Below are positions 9,056 to 19,571 of a stretch of DNA of 53,802 nt, in pieces; positions within the stretch are counted from its first letter, which is position 1; every line of letters begins with the position of its first letter. The notes beneath the pieces were generated by a model. It saw nothing but the letters and a program-made list of their open reading frames with translations. It did no database searches and was not told the DNA's origin. The stretch covers positions 1-53,802 of the forward strand of contig SMYC01000082.1 of assembly GCA_004356105.1 (NCBI GenBank). Direction: 5' to 3'. A program made the translations under genes and the position numbers. The DNA is from Acidobacteriota bacterium. Lineage in GTDB: Bacteria; Acidobacteriota; Vicinamibacteria; Marinacidobacterales; SMYC01.

Positions 9056-9900
9056 GGCACGCCACTCATATCGAGTGCGCGCTCGATCGCGACGAGGCGT
9101 CCGAGAATCTCCGCGAGAGCTTCGAGCGGGCAGCTGTTCGGACCGTCGGACTTGGCGTGCTCTGGACGATCGTGGACTTCCATGAAGATGGCGTCGACGC
9201 CGCAGGCGACCCCGGCCGCGGCGAGGTCGCGAATGTAGCGCGACTGGCCGCCCGAAGACTTCCCGGCGCCACCGGGAAGCTGCAAGCTGTGGGTGACGTC
9301 AAAAACGAGCGGGGTGCCGCTCTCACGCATGATGGGGAACCCGCGCATGTCCACGACAAGGTTGTTGTAGCCGAAGGTCGTGCCTCGCTCGGTGACGAGA
9401 ACGTTCGGATTACCCGTGCTCTTGGCTTTTTCCGCCGCGTGTGCAATATCCCAAGGCGCCAGAAACTGCCCTTTCTTGATATTGACGGCCTTGCCGGTAG
9501 CAGCGGCGTCGAGCAGAAGATCTGTTTGCCGACACAAGAAAGCGGGGATCTGCAACAGATCGCAAGCCTCTCCTATGGGTCCGGCTTGCTCACGCTCGTG
9601 CACGTCGGTCGTGACCGGTATCCCGACGCGCTCGCGCACGCCCTTCAAGATCTCGAGCCCGTGCGTAAGGCCTGGTCCGCGAAAACCGTCGATCGCGGTG
9701 CGATTGGCTTTGTCGAAGGAGGCCTTGAAGATGTAGGGGATCCCGAGAGGTTCGCAAATGGCCTTGATCTGCTCGGCCATGAAGAACGGGTGCTCGTCGT
9801 TCTCGATGACGCAGGGGCCGGCGATGAGCGCGAAGCGTCGCCCGCCGCCAATTTCGACGGAGCCGACGTGAACGGTCTCAGTAACTATTGGATGCGGCAT
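9052..9900 (-). CDS. kdsA: 3-deoxy-8-phosphooctulonate synthase (Kdo-8-P synthase)
   Basis: A 282-residue TIM barrel that condenses arabinose 5-phosphate with phosphoenolpyruvate. Motifs include LIAGPCVIE, KASFDKANRT, GLEILKGV, TDVHE, the substrate loop KKGQFLAPWD, and FDVTHSLQ. The start codon is ATG 9900, which lies in a repeat (GAATGCCGAAATGCTGAATGCC on the minus strand); no Shine-Dalgarno sequence is visible, and the gene begins 15 bases after the pyrG stop. Expression may depend on coupling with pyrG. Confidence 0.95.
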   Translation of the reverse strand: MPHPIVTETVHVGSVEIGGGRRFALIAGPCVIENDEHPFFMAEQIKAICEPLGIPYIFKASFDKANRTAIDGFRGPGLTHGLEILKGVRERVGIPVTTDVHEREQAGPIGEACDLLQIPAFLCRQTDLLLDAAATGKAVNIKKGQFLAPWDIAHAAEKAKSTGNPNVLVTERGTTFGYNNLVVDMRGFPIMRESGTPLVFDVTHSLQLPGGAGKSSGGQSRYIRDLAAAGVACGVDAIFMEVHDRPEHAKSDGPNSCPLEALAEILGRLVAIERALDMSGVP

Positions 9901-9915
9901 TCAGCATTTCGGCAT

Positions 9916-9918
<3 letters not shown>
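9897..9918 (-). repeat. GAATGC-type repeat forming the pyrG stop and kdsA start
   Basis: On the minus strand this reads TGAATGCCGAAATGCTGAATGCC: two copies of TGAATGCC around AAATGC. The first TGA (9918-9916) is the pyrG stop and the last ATG (9900-9898) is the kdsA start. The word matches repeats in spacers near 37.9 and 45.7 kb. Confidence 0.6.
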
Positions 9919-11583
<1,665 letters not shown>

Positions 11584-12339
11584 TTACACTGTGCTGTTCG
11601 CGTTTTTGTTCTCACTCAGAAAATAGCGGACGTTCTCGAGATCGGCTTCCGTGTCCACAGCCATACTGTCATAAGACGTGCTCTTCAAGCGGATCGGGAT
11701 CCCGTTTTCGAGCGCGCGCAGCTGCTCGAGACGCTCGGCCTTTTCGAGCGGGCTTCTAGCTAAGCGCGTGAGCTTCATGAGCACGTCCTTCGGGTAGACA
11801 TAGAGGCCGATGTGCTTGAACGGTTTCTGGACGAGTCGGCCCTCTCGGTCATCCCAGGTCGACGGGATGGGCGAGCGAGAAAAATATAGCGCGAAGCCGC
11901 GGCTGTCGCTGACGACCTTGACAACGTTCGGGTCGAGCCACGTCTTGCGCTCGGAAATCTCGTTTTGCAACGTGACGATGGCGCTCGGCGTTTCTTGCGC
12001 GAGCCCGACCGCGGCGTCGATGGCAGCGGGGTCGATGAGGGGCTCGTCCCCTTGAACGTTTACGATGAGCTCGACGTCGAGCTCCTGGACCGCCTCGGCA
12101 ATGCGGTCGCTTCCACTCTCGTGCTCGGACGATGTCATGACGACCTCGCCCCCGAAGGCGGTAACCGTGTCCTGGATGCGCTCGTCATCGGTTGCCACGA
12201 GAACACGGTCAACTCGGCTTGCTTGCGAGGCGCGCTCATAGACTCGCTCCACCATCGTTTTGCCGTGGAGATCTTTGAGAGCTTTTCCGGGGAGACGCTT
12301 AGATTGGAAGCGGGCAGGAATGACCGCGATTGTCCGCAT
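11584..12339 (-). CDS. kdsB: CMP-Kdo synthetase
   Basis: A 251-residue cytidylyltransferase that activates Kdo as CMP-Kdo for transfer to lipid A. It begins AVIPARFQSKRLPGKAL, the nucleotide-binding signature, and has VNVQGDEPLI and the Kdo-site region near FSRSPIP. It is the first gene of the minus-strand Kdo operon, 15 bases upstream of pyrG, and is divergent from the outer-membrane protein gene at 12545. Confidence 0.95.
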   Translation of the reverse strand: MRTIAVIPARFQSKRLPGKALKDLHGKTMVERVYERASQASRVDRVLVATDDERIQDTVTAFGGEVVMTSSEHESGSDRIAEAVQELDVELIVNVQGDEPLIDPAAIDAAVGLAQETPSAIVTLQNEISERKTWLDPNVVKVVSDSRGFALYFSRSPIPSTWDDREGRLVQKPFKHIGLYVYPKDVLMKLTRLARSPLEKAERLEQLRALENGIPIRLKSTSYDSMAVDTEADLENVRYFLSENKNANSTV

Positions 12340-12425
12340 TCAGTCGTGCGTCCCCATAAGAACGGTACGGGAGAGGATAGTGCGTGTTGGGACGGGTGTC
12401 AAATTGTCCGTGATTCGGGTCAGTT

Positions 12426-12452
12426 GCTTGCTACCTGCTACCCGTTACCTGG
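12426..12452. repeat. GCTACC-type degenerate repeat upstream of kdsB and the OMP gene
   Basis: A string of variants GCTTGCTACC, TGCTACCC and GTTACC lies in the 205-base divergent spacer 12340-12544. It resembles the GCTATCAGCTATCC element near 49.55 kb. No clear sigma-70 promoter was recognised in this spacer. Confidence 0.45.
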
Positions 12453-12544
12453 GCGCAGGCGTGAACGTAGGCTCGGGTAAGCCGCTAGCCGAATGCCGAT
12501 GGCGACACGAAACGCAGATATCAACAGCTGATAAAGTAGGAAGC

Positions 12545-13474
12545 GTGCGTGGTTGTCTCATCTTTGCAGTAACCGTTCTTCTCGCGACGTCGGTGCTGGG
12601 GCAGGGGCGGGTGTTTCATCTTGGGGCTCGGGCGGCTGCGATGGGAGGGGCGTTTACCGGGGTTGCGGACGATGCTACGGCGTTTTATTGGAATCCGGCG
12701 GGCATCGCTTTTGGGCGCTTGGTCTCGGCGGGTTTTTATCGTGGGCGAGACGAGATGGATCGGAGCGGGCTGCGGCTCGAAGCTCGGGCGGCAGGGTTGT
12801 CCCTCGGCAGTACGTTTATGGGGGTTGCTTTCACTCAGTTTCGTCAGACTTCTGCGGGTGAGCGCCTCGATACGTTCGACGTGGCTGTGTCTATTCTTCA
12901 GTCGCTTCCCTTGGACGATCTCGTGATTGCTGGAAATGTGCACTATATTCGTGGTGAACTCTTGGCGGACGAAGAGGCGGCAGGGGTCTCGAGCGATTCT
13001 TGGGACGTCGATTTAGGCGTCATGTACGAACCGAACGACGTCGTGCGTGCGGGGCTCATGGTCCGGCAAATTCGCGGAGCGCGCTTCCGTACAGCCGTCG
13101 AGGGCGAGACCCGGAAGCTTCCGACACTTGCCCGAGCGGGCGTGTCCTTTCGGCTGCCCCGCGACGTCCTCGTTGCCTTCGACGTGGACCTTTCGCGACA
13201 ATCCTATGAGGCTTATGAGGCTGATGAGGCGCACCAGGTCCGTCAGGGCGTTTTGGACGACACCTGGCGCGAGATCTCGGTCGGGTTCGAGAAATCGTTC
13301 CTGGACAAGCGTCTTTCCCTACGGGGAGGACTAGTTTCGTCGGAGCTCGGGTCTCGCCCCGCATTTTCCGTCGGTGGCGGGGCTCAGGTCTGGGTGCTCG
13401 AGCTCGAGGCAGCCTATTCGGGGTCTAGCGCGGGACGCGGTGAAGCGTTCTGGCTCGGGGTCACTCTCCGGTGA
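12545..13474 (+). CDS. PorV/UPF0164-like outer-membrane beta-barrel protein
   Basis: A 309-residue exported protein. Residues 1-20 are a signal peptide (CLIFAVTVLLATSVLGQG). The mature start LGARAAAMGGAFTGVADDATAFYWNPAG is, in pieces, the hallmark of UPF0164/PorV/FadL-like barrels; alternating hydrophobic strands fill the rest and it ends VTLR after a final strand. The start is GTG 12545 with TAGGAAG just upstream; the longer in-frame reading from 12260 is not credible. An in-frame 9-base repeat gives YEAYEADEA. Cargo or transport function is not visible. Confidence 0.8.
   Translation: MRGCLIFAVTVLLATSVLGQGRVFHLGARAAAMGGAFTGVADDATAFYWNPAGIAFGRLVSAGFYRGRDEMDRSGLRLEARAAGLSLGSTFMGVAFTQFRQTSAGERLDTFDVAVSILQSLPLDDLVIAGNVHYIRGELLADEEAAGVSSDSWDVDLGVMYEPNDVVRAGLMVRQIRGARFRTAVEGETRKLPTLARAGVSFRLPRDVLVAFDVDLSRQSYEAYEADEAHQVRQGVLDDTWREISVGFEKSFLDKRLSLRGGLVSSELGSRPAFSVGGGAQVWVLELEAAYSGSSAGRGEAFWLGVTLR
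13205..13231 (+). repeat. In-frame TATGAGGCT triplicate in the OMP gene
   Basis: Three consecutive 9-base units, TATGAGGCT, TATGAGGCT and GATGAGGCG, encode YEA-YEA-DEA. The unit resembles spacer-type repeats of this genome but keeps the reading frame. Confidence 0.7.
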
Positions 13475-13497
13475 GGCCCCCGATCTCCTTGTACCCC

Positions 13498-13527
13498 TTG
13501 ACACTATAGGGGGGCGTCAGTTACCTT
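13498..13527 (+). promoter_or_regulatory. Possible sigma-70 promoter upstream of pilB
   Basis: A consensus -35 box TTGACA (13498-13503) is followed after 18 bases by TACCTT (13522-13527), a poor -10. It is about 75 bases upstream of pilB and could drive pilBTC. Pattern only. Confidence 0.35.
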
Positions 13528-13600
13528 TATCTATCTCAGTAATCTGCTTAGAACAGAATCACTTAGTCCGTCCTGACGTGACAGCCCGCGGAGTCCCTGG

Positions 13601-15322
13601 ATGCCTATAAAGCTCGGCGAGCTGCTGGTGAAAGAGAACCTCATCACCCCACAGCAGCTCCAAGAAGCACTGCAATATCAGAAACAGCACGGCGGAAAGC
13701 TCGGGTATAACCTGGTCAAACTAGGTTTCGTCAAGGACGAAGAGATCACCCAGCTTCTCTCGCGCCAATACGGCGTCCCTTCAATCAACCTGGCTCGATT
13801 CGAGATCGATCCGTCCGTCATCAAGCTCGTTCCCGCTGAAACGGCGCAGAAATACCAGATCATCCCGCTTTCGCGCGCGGGAGCGAATCTTACGATCGCG
13901 ATGGTCGACCCGACCAACGTCTTCGCCATGGACGACATCAAGTTCATGACCGGCTACAATGTCGAGCCCGTGGTTGCCTCGGAAACGGCGATCATGGAGT
14001 CGATCGAGAAATATTACGGCTCCGTCCACTCTCTTCAGATCAAAGAAGAGATGGACAAGCTCGTCGAGACGGACGAGTTCGGCGACGATGTGGAAGTGCT
14101 CGAGGAAGGCGACGAGATCGATCTGCAAGAGCTCGAAAGATCGTCCGAGGAAGCCCCGGTCGTCAAGCTCTGTAACTTGATTCTGACCGACGCGCTCCGC
14201 CGGGGTGCGAGCGATATTCACATCGAGCCGTACGAAAGAGAGTTCCGCGTCCGGTTCCGCATCGACGGCGTGCTCTACGTCGTCATGAACCCGCCGATGA
14301 AGCTTCGCGACGCGATGATCTCGCGCTTGAAGATCATGGCGAAGCTGGACATCTCGGAAAAGCGGCTGCCGCAGGACGGTCGTATCAAGATCCGCATGAA
14401 CAACCAGGGAAAAATGCGCGAGCTCGACTATCGTGTCTCGACGCTTCCGACGCTCTGGGGTGAGAAAGTCGTGCTGCGGTTGCTCGACAAAGAGAACCTC
14501 ATGCTCGACATGACCAAGCTCGGCTTCGAAGTCGAATCGCTGAAATATTTCGAAGAAGCGATCTTCAAGCCGTGGGGCATGGTTCTCGTGACGGGGCCGA
14601 CGGGTAGCGGCAAGACGAATACACTCTACTCGGCTATTAGCCAGCTGAACACGACCGAGACCAACATCATGACGGCGGAGGATCCGGTTGAGTTCAACCT
14701 TACTGGCATCAATCAGGTCCAGATGAAAGAGTCCATCGGGCTCAATTTTGCCGCGGCACTGCGCTCTTTTCTGCGACAAGACCCAAACATCGTTCTCGTG
14801 GGAGAGATTCGAGACTTCGAGACGGCGGAAATCGCAGTCAAAGCCTCCCTGACAGGCCATTTGGTCTTGTCGACGCTCCACACGAACGACGCGCCGTCGA
14901 CGATCAACCGTCTCATGAATATGGGAATCGAGCCGTTCCTCGTTGCGACCTCCGTGCACCTGATCGTTGCTCAGCGTCTCGTTCGGCGCATCTGCAAAGA
15001 GTGCACGGCCCCGATGGAGGTCCCTGCCCACGCACTCATCGATGCCGGTTTCACACCGGAAGAGGCGAAAAACATTCAGCCGCAGAAAGGCCGCGGTTGC
15101 GGCACCTGCAACAACACGGGCTACAAAGGGCGGGTCGGCCTCTACGAAGTCTTTCGGCTCACGGATGAGGTGCGACAGCTCGTTCTCGAAGGCGCCTCCT
15201 CAATCGAGTTGAAAGCGCGTGCCGTGGAAGACGGAATGATTTCGCTCCGTTACAGCGGACTCAAAAAGGTCCAACTCGGCATGACGACGATGGAAGAGGT
15301 CGTTCGTGAAACGGTCCTGTAG
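13601..15322 (+). CDS. pilB: Type IV pilus extension ATPase PilB
   Basis: A 573-residue hexameric ATPase that powers pilus polymerisation at the inner membrane. The N-terminal T2SSE_N/MshEN region (about 1-140) begins IKLGELLVKENLI. The ATPase core has Walker A GPTGSGKT (332-339), Asp box, Walker B with Glu402 (LVGEIRD) and the His box TGHLVLSTLHTND. A zinc-binding pair of CxxC motifs (CKEC, CGTC) is the PilB/GspE mark absent from PilT. It is the first gene of pilB-T-C, with pilT 35 bases on. Confidence 0.97.
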   Translation: MPIKLGELLVKENLITPQQLQEALQYQKQHGGKLGYNLVKLGFVKDEEITQLLSRQYGVPSINLARFEIDPSVIKLVPAETAQKYQIIPLSRAGANLTIAMVDPTNVFAMDDIKFMTGYNVEPVVASETAIMESIEKYYGSVHSLQIKEEMDKLVETDEFGDDVEVLEEGDEIDLQELERSSEEAPVVKLCNLILTDALRRGASDIHIEPYEREFRVRFRIDGVLYVVMNPPMKLRDAMISRLKIMAKLDISEKRLPQDGRIKIRMNNQGKMRELDYRVSTLPTLWGEKVVLRLLDKENLMLDMTKLGFEVESLKYFEEAIFKPWGMVLVTGPTGSGKTNTLYSAISQLNTTETNIMTAEDPVEFNLTGINQVQMKESIGLNFAAALRSFLRQDPNIVLVGEIRDFETAEIAVKASLTGHLVLSTLHTNDAPSTINRLMNMGIEPFLVATSVHLIVAQRLVRRICKECTAPMEVPAHALIDAGFTPEEAKNIQPQKGRGCGTCNNTGYKGRVGLYEVFRLTDEVRQLVLEGASSIELKARAVEDGMISLRYSGLKKVQLGMTTMEEVVRETVL

Positions 15323-15357
15323 CCTGGAGCCGAAAGCCTTTGGAATGAGGAATCGAA

Positions 15358-16491
15358 ATGGCGGTTAGCCTCCATCAGCTCTTGAAGACGATGCTCGAAA
15401 TGGGCGGGTCGGACTTGCATGTCACCAATAACTCGCCGCCGCAGATTCGCGTGGACGGCAAGTTACGGCCGCTCGATATGCCGCCTCTGACGACGACAGA
15501 GACGAAGCAGCTCTCCTATAGCGTTCTGACCGACAATCAGAAGCACCGTTTCGAGGAGGACCTCGAGCTCGATTTTTCCTTCGGCATCAAGAAGCTCGCG
15601 CGTTTTCGCGCCAACGTCTTCATGCAGCGTGGTGCCGTCGCGGCCGTCTACCGAACGATTCCCTATGAGATCAAAGGGTTCAAAGAGCTCGGGCTTCCTC
15701 CGGTTGTGGCTCAGATTTGCGAAAAGCCGCGCGGCCTCGTGCTCGTCACCGGACCGACGGGCAGCGGCAAGTCCACGACGCTTGCGGCCATGCTCGACAA
15801 GGTCAACAAAGAGCGCTCGGAGCACATCATCACCATCGAGGATCCGATCGAGTATCTCCACAATCATCAGAAGTGCTTGGTGAACCAACGGGAGATTCAC
15901 TCGGATACCCACAGTTTCTCGAACGCGCTTCGCGCCGCATTGCGTGAAGATCCCGACGTCGTGCTCATCGGTGAGATGCGCGACCTCGAGACTATCGAAG
16001 CGGCGCTTCGTATCGCGGAGACGGGCCATTTGACCTTCGCGACGCTCCACACGAACTCGGCGGCCCAGACGATCAACCGCATCGTTGACGTCTTTCCTGC
16101 CCATCAGCAGTCTCAGATTCGGGCCCAGCTCTCCTTTGTGCTCGAAGGGATCATGTGCCAGACGCTCTTGCCCAGAGCGAGCGGCTCGGGCCGCGTCATG
16201 GCGATGGAGATTCTCGTCCCCACCTCCGCTATTCGGAACCTCATTCGTGAGGACAAGATCCATCAGATCTATTCCAGCATGCAGACGGGCCAGGAGAAGC
16301 ACGGCATGCAGACGTTCAATCAATCGCTCGCGACGCTCTATTTCAAGAAGCAAATCACGCTTCAGTACGCGCTCGCGCAGTCATCGAATCCGGACGAGCT
16401 TCAGGACATGGTCAATCGTGGCACCGGCCTGAGCCAGGGGACTCGACCGCAGGCTCCGGCCGGCGGTCGGGCGGGGATGGTGCGGCGCTGA
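15358..16491 (+). CDS. pilT: Type IV pilus retraction ATPase PilT
   Basis: A 377-residue ATPase that depolymerises pili and drives twitching. It has the short PilT N-terminal domain (GGSDLHVTNNSPPQIRVDG), Walker A GPTGSGKST at 132-140, LIGEMRD and the PilT-type ATLHTNSA His box, and no CxxC zinc pair. The C-terminal Gly/Arg-rich tail is not conserved. It sits between pilB and pilC as in Myxococcus and Pseudomonas relatives. Confidence 0.96.
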   Translation: MAVSLHQLLKTMLEMGGSDLHVTNNSPPQIRVDGKLRPLDMPPLTTTETKQLSYSVLTDNQKHRFEEDLELDFSFGIKKLARFRANVFMQRGAVAAVYRTIPYEIKGFKELGLPPVVAQICEKPRGLVLVTGPTGSGKSTTLAAMLDKVNKERSEHIITIEDPIEYLHNHQKCLVNQREIHSDTHSFSNALRAALREDPDVVLIGEMRDLETIEAALRIAETGHLTFATLHTNSAAQTINRIVDVFPAHQQSQIRAQLSFVLEGIMCQTLLPRASGSGRVMAMEILVPTSAIRNLIREDKIHQIYSSMQTGQEKHGMQTFNQSLATLYFKKQITLQYALAQSSNPDELQDMVNRGTGLSQGTRPQAPAGGRAGMVRR

Positions 16492-16587
16492 CATGCTGAC
16501 ATCACCCAAATCGGAAATCGGACATAATCGCTAAACTCCACAACACGATGCCGCGAAGCCGCGAATTGGGAAGCAGGAGGTAACAGC

Positions 16588-17787
16588 ATGCCGGCCTATG
16601 TGTTCAAAGGCAAGACCCGCGCAGGTGCCGCGACTTCGGGAGAACGCTCGGCGGATTCCAAGGATGCGGTGATCGCGATGCTCCGACGAGAACAGATTCT
16701 CGTCACCAGCGTCAAGGAAAAGGGCAAGGAGATAGCTCTTCCGAAATTCGGCGGGGGCATCACTAGCAAGGACGTCGCCATTTTCACACGACAGTTCTCG
16801 GTCATGATCGATGCGGGCTTGCCTCTCGTCCAGTGTCTCGAGATTCTCGGCAATCAGCAAGACAAACCCGGTTTCCAGAAGGTGCTCTTGACGATACGTC
16901 AGGATGTCGAAGGCGGCTCGTCCCTGGCCGACGCGATGAAGAAGCACAAGAAGGTTTTCGACGATCTGTTCACTAACATGATCGCCGCCGGTGAGGCCGG
17001 CGGTATCTTGGATACGATTCTGAAGCGCCTTTCGACCTATATCGAAAAGTCCGTCAAGCTCAAATCGCAGGTCAAGTCGGCGCTCATCTACCCGATTGCT
17101 GTCGTCTCCATCGCGGGGCTGGTCGTCGGGGTCATCCTGTGGAAAGTCATCCCGACCTTCGCCGCCTTGTTCGCGGGGCTCGGTGCGCAGTTGCCGCTTC
17201 CGACTCGGATTATCATCGGGCTTTCGAACTGGACCGTGCGGTTGATGATTCCGGGAATCTGCGCAGGGTTCGGAGTGAGTTACGGGTTGAAGCGCTACTA
17301 CGAAACTCATAGGGGACGGCGCGTGATCGATGGGATTGTTCTCAAGACGCCGGTGCTCGGAATGATCCTGCGGAAGATCGCGGTTGCGCGCTTTTGTCGT
17401 ACCCTCGCGACGCTCATCTCGAGTGGTGTTCCCATTCTGGACGGGCTCGAAATCACCGCGCTTACGTCAGGAAATGCAATCGTCGAGGACGCGATCATGG
17501 AGACGCGAAAAAGCGTCGAAGGTGGTCAGTCGCTTGCCGGGCCGCTCAAGCAAACCGACGTTTTTCCACCGATGGTCGTTCAGATGATCGCCGTCGGTGA
17601 ACAGACCGGCGCTCTCGACAACATGCTTTCCAAGATCGCGGATTTCTACGAGGATGAAGTCGACACCGCCGTGGCCAACTTGATGACCTTGATGGAGCCG
17701 ATTCTGATTCTCTTTCTCGGAACCGTGGTCGGTGGCATCGTGGTCTCGATGTACTTGCCCATCTTCGACCTGATCAACCAAATATAA
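16588..17787 (+). CDS. pilC: Type IV pilus inner-membrane platform protein PilC
   Basis: A 399-residue platform protein with two T2SF domains (about 70-190 and 270-395) and three hydrophobic segments. It has the repeated signatures FTRQFSVMIDAGLPLVQCL and FCRTLATLISSGVPILDGL, and ends with the final membrane helix IVVSMYLPIFDLINQI. The start is ATG 16588 with GGAGG upstream. PilC couples PilB/PilT to pilin subunits. Two strong hairpins follow the stop codon. Confidence 0.96.
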   Translation: MPAYVFKGKTRAGAATSGERSADSKDAVIAMLRREQILVTSVKEKGKEIALPKFGGGITSKDVAIFTRQFSVMIDAGLPLVQCLEILGNQQDKPGFQKVLLTIRQDVEGGSSLADAMKKHKKVFDDLFTNMIAAGEAGGILDTILKRLSTYIEKSVKLKSQVKSALIYPIAVVSIAGLVVGVILWKVIPTFAALFAGLGAQLPLPTRIIIGLSNWTVRLMIPGICAGFGVSYGLKRYYETHRGRRVIDGIVLKTPVLGMILRKIAVARFCRTLATLISSGVPILDGLEITALTSGNAIVEDAIMETRKSVEGGQSLAGPLKQTDVFPPMVVQMIAVGEQTGALDNMLSKIADFYEDEVDTAVANLMTLMEPILILFLGTVVGGIVVSMYLPIFDLINQI

Positions 17788-17788
17788 G

Positions 17789-17812
17789 CTGAGCTCGAGA
17801 ACGCGAGCTCAG
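17789..17812 (+). terminator. Hairpin 1 downstream of pilC
   Basis: A perfect 9-bp stem, CTGAGCTCG (17789-17797) with CGAGCTCAG (17804-17812), around loop AGAACG, 2 bases after the pilC stop. No T-tract follows because a second hairpin starts at once. Confidence 0.6.
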
Positions 17813-17836
17813 GGGAGGGCACCACATGCCCTCCCC
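17812..17836 (+). terminator. Hairpin 2 downstream of pilC (likely terminator)
   Basis: A perfect 9-bp GC-rich stem, GGGGAGGGC (17812-17820) with GCCCTCCCC (17828-17836), loop ACCACAT, followed by GTTATCGTTT. The weak T-tract means termination could be partial, letting some transcripts read into pilS. Confidence 0.65.
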
Positions 17837-17891
17837 GTTATCGTTTACCATGTACTAGAGGCGGGATGCCGGACCGAATGCCGCCTGGCCC

Positions 17892-19571
17892 ATGATTTCT
17901 CAAAAAACGGCGAAAGCTGATCGAACGATCGCCGACACGGCGCTCGTGTGGATGATGTTCTTGCGTGTCGTTGTCGTGACGGCGCTCATGGGCTCGGCGG
18001 TCATCGCGGAAGTCATCCGCAAACCTGGGGGAGCGTCGGACCCGCTCTACTCACTCATCGCGCTCACCTATCTGCTCACGCTCGTCTACGCGCTCGCGTG
18101 GCCCTTCACCGCGAACTATCGGAAGCAGCTCGCCTACGTTCAGATCCTGTGCGATCTGCTCATGGTGACGGGGATCGTATACTCGACGGGCGGCACTGAC
18201 AGCAATTTCTCCTCGGTTTACTTCATCGTCATCATTGCCGCGAGTATCATACTTTTTCGCCGAGGCGGTTTTGTGGCGGCGAGCGCGGCCTCGGTGCTCT
18301 ATGGCTCACTCATTCAGGGGATCTATCTCGGCGCGATTCCGCCATACGCCCTCGGCGCTACATCCCCCGTCGTCATGCCCTCTCAGGTCGTAGCCTACAC
18401 GATCTTCTTGAACGTCTTCGGTTTTTACGCGGTCGCGTTTCTCACGAGCTATCTTTCCGAGAATCTTCGTCTCACCGGGCGCAAATTGGAAGAGGCTTCC
18501 GATTTCCTCGCGGATCTCCAAGTATTCAACCAGACGATCATCGACTCCATCACGTCGGGACTCATGACGACGGATTTCGACGGCAAGATCAATTTCTTCA
18601 ACAGTGCTGCCAGCACGATCTTCGCGTGCAGCCCCGAGGAGGCGGTAGGCAAGAACGTAAGGGAGTTGTTGGCGGAGGAGGACGATTTTCTCGATCGCGC
18701 CAAAGAAAACCTCGGCGACGGGCGACGTTTCCTTCGCCTCGAAGGCAGTTATCTCAATGCTCGAGGCGATGAAATCTATCTTGGCATGAGCCTCTCCTAC
18801 TTGCTCTACAAGGGTGAAACCTTGAGCGGCTTCCTCTTCACGTTCCAGGATCTGACGGAGATCAGGCGTCTCGAACGCGAGGTTCGGTTGAAGGAGAACC
18901 TTGCGACCATGGGCGAGATGGCCGCCGGGATGGCGCATGAGATTCGTAACCCGCTAGCCTCGATCAGTGGCTCGGTGCAGGTTCTCCGAGAGGCGGAATC
19001 TCTCAACACACAGCAGAAGCGCTTGATGGAAATCATCGTGCGAGAGTCAGAACGGCTGTCGGAAACGCTCACGGAGTTTCTCGCCTATGCGCGTCCGCCG
19101 CGTTTCGAGCCCGGACTCATCGATTTGTGCCCTGTCGTTGAAGAGACGGCGTCACTGCTCGAGCACAGCGCCGAAGTCCTGCCGGAGCACGAGATTGTGG
19201 TCGAGACGCCGCCCGAGCCTCTAGAAGTCTATGCCGATCCGAACCAGATGAAGCAAATCACATGGAATCTTGCGCGCAACGCTCTACAAGCCATGCCGCA
19301 TGGTGGCCGGCTCGTTATGTCGCTTTCGCGAAACGGCTCCGGTGAAATCGTCATGAAGTTCCTCGACGAGGGCGTTGGGATGACGGATTCTGAAGTGCAA
19401 AAAGTGTTTCAACCGTTCTCGGGGAGCTTCGAGAGAGGGAGCGGTATCGGTCTCGCGATCGTCTACCGAATCGTGAAGGACTACAATGGTTTCATAGAAG
19501 TTGACACTGTCGCTTCGAAAGGCACCGAAATTTCCGTGCGCTTTCCAACGGATCGGAGGAACGTCGGTTGA
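17892..19571 (+). CDS. pilS: PilS-type membrane sensor histidine kinase
   Basis: A 559-residue kinase with about six N-terminal membrane helices (20-190), a PAS domain (about 210-325), a HisKA domain with phospho-acceptor His349 in AHEIRNPL, and a HATPase domain with NLARNALQA (N box), DEGVGM and GSGIGLAIV (G boxes). In other bacteria PilS monitors pilin in the membrane and sets the phosphorylation of PilR. The gene overlaps pilR as TTGA and is followed by it, supporting the assignment. Confidence 0.93.
   Translation: MISQKTAKADRTIADTALVWMMFLRVVVVTALMGSAVIAEVIRKPGGASDPLYSLIALTYLLTLVYALAWPFTANYRKQLAYVQILCDLLMVTGIVYSTGGTDSNFSSVYFIVIIAASIILFRRGGFVAASAASVLYGSLIQGIYLGAIPPYALGATSPVVMPSQVVAYTIFLNVFGFYAVAFLTSYLSENLRLTGRKLEEASDFLADLQVFNQTIIDSITSGLMTTDFDGKINFFNSAASTIFACSPEEAVGKNVRELLAEEDDFLDRAKENLGDGRRFLRLEGSYLNARGDEIYLGMSLSYLLYKGETLSGFLFTFQDLTEIRRLEREVRLKENLATMGEMAAGMAHEIRNPLASISGSVQVLREAESLNTQQKRLMEIIVRESERLSETLTEFLAYARPPRFEPGLIDLCPVVEETASLLEHSAEVLPEHEIVVETPPEPLEVYADPNQMKQITWNLARNALQAMPHGGRLVMSLSRNGSGEIVMKFLDEGVGMTDSEVQKVFQPFSGSFERGSGIGLAIVYRIVKDYNGFIEVDTVASKGTEISVRFPTDRRNVG

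Noticed and set aside
13781-15031. 416-codon minus-strand frame opposite pilB
   Set aside because: Antisense shadow; pilB has full motifs on the other strand.
16501-16536. CTGACA...CATAAT as a promoter for pilC
   Set aside because: The spacing is about 21 bases, too long for sigma-70; pilC is more likely read with pilB and pilT.
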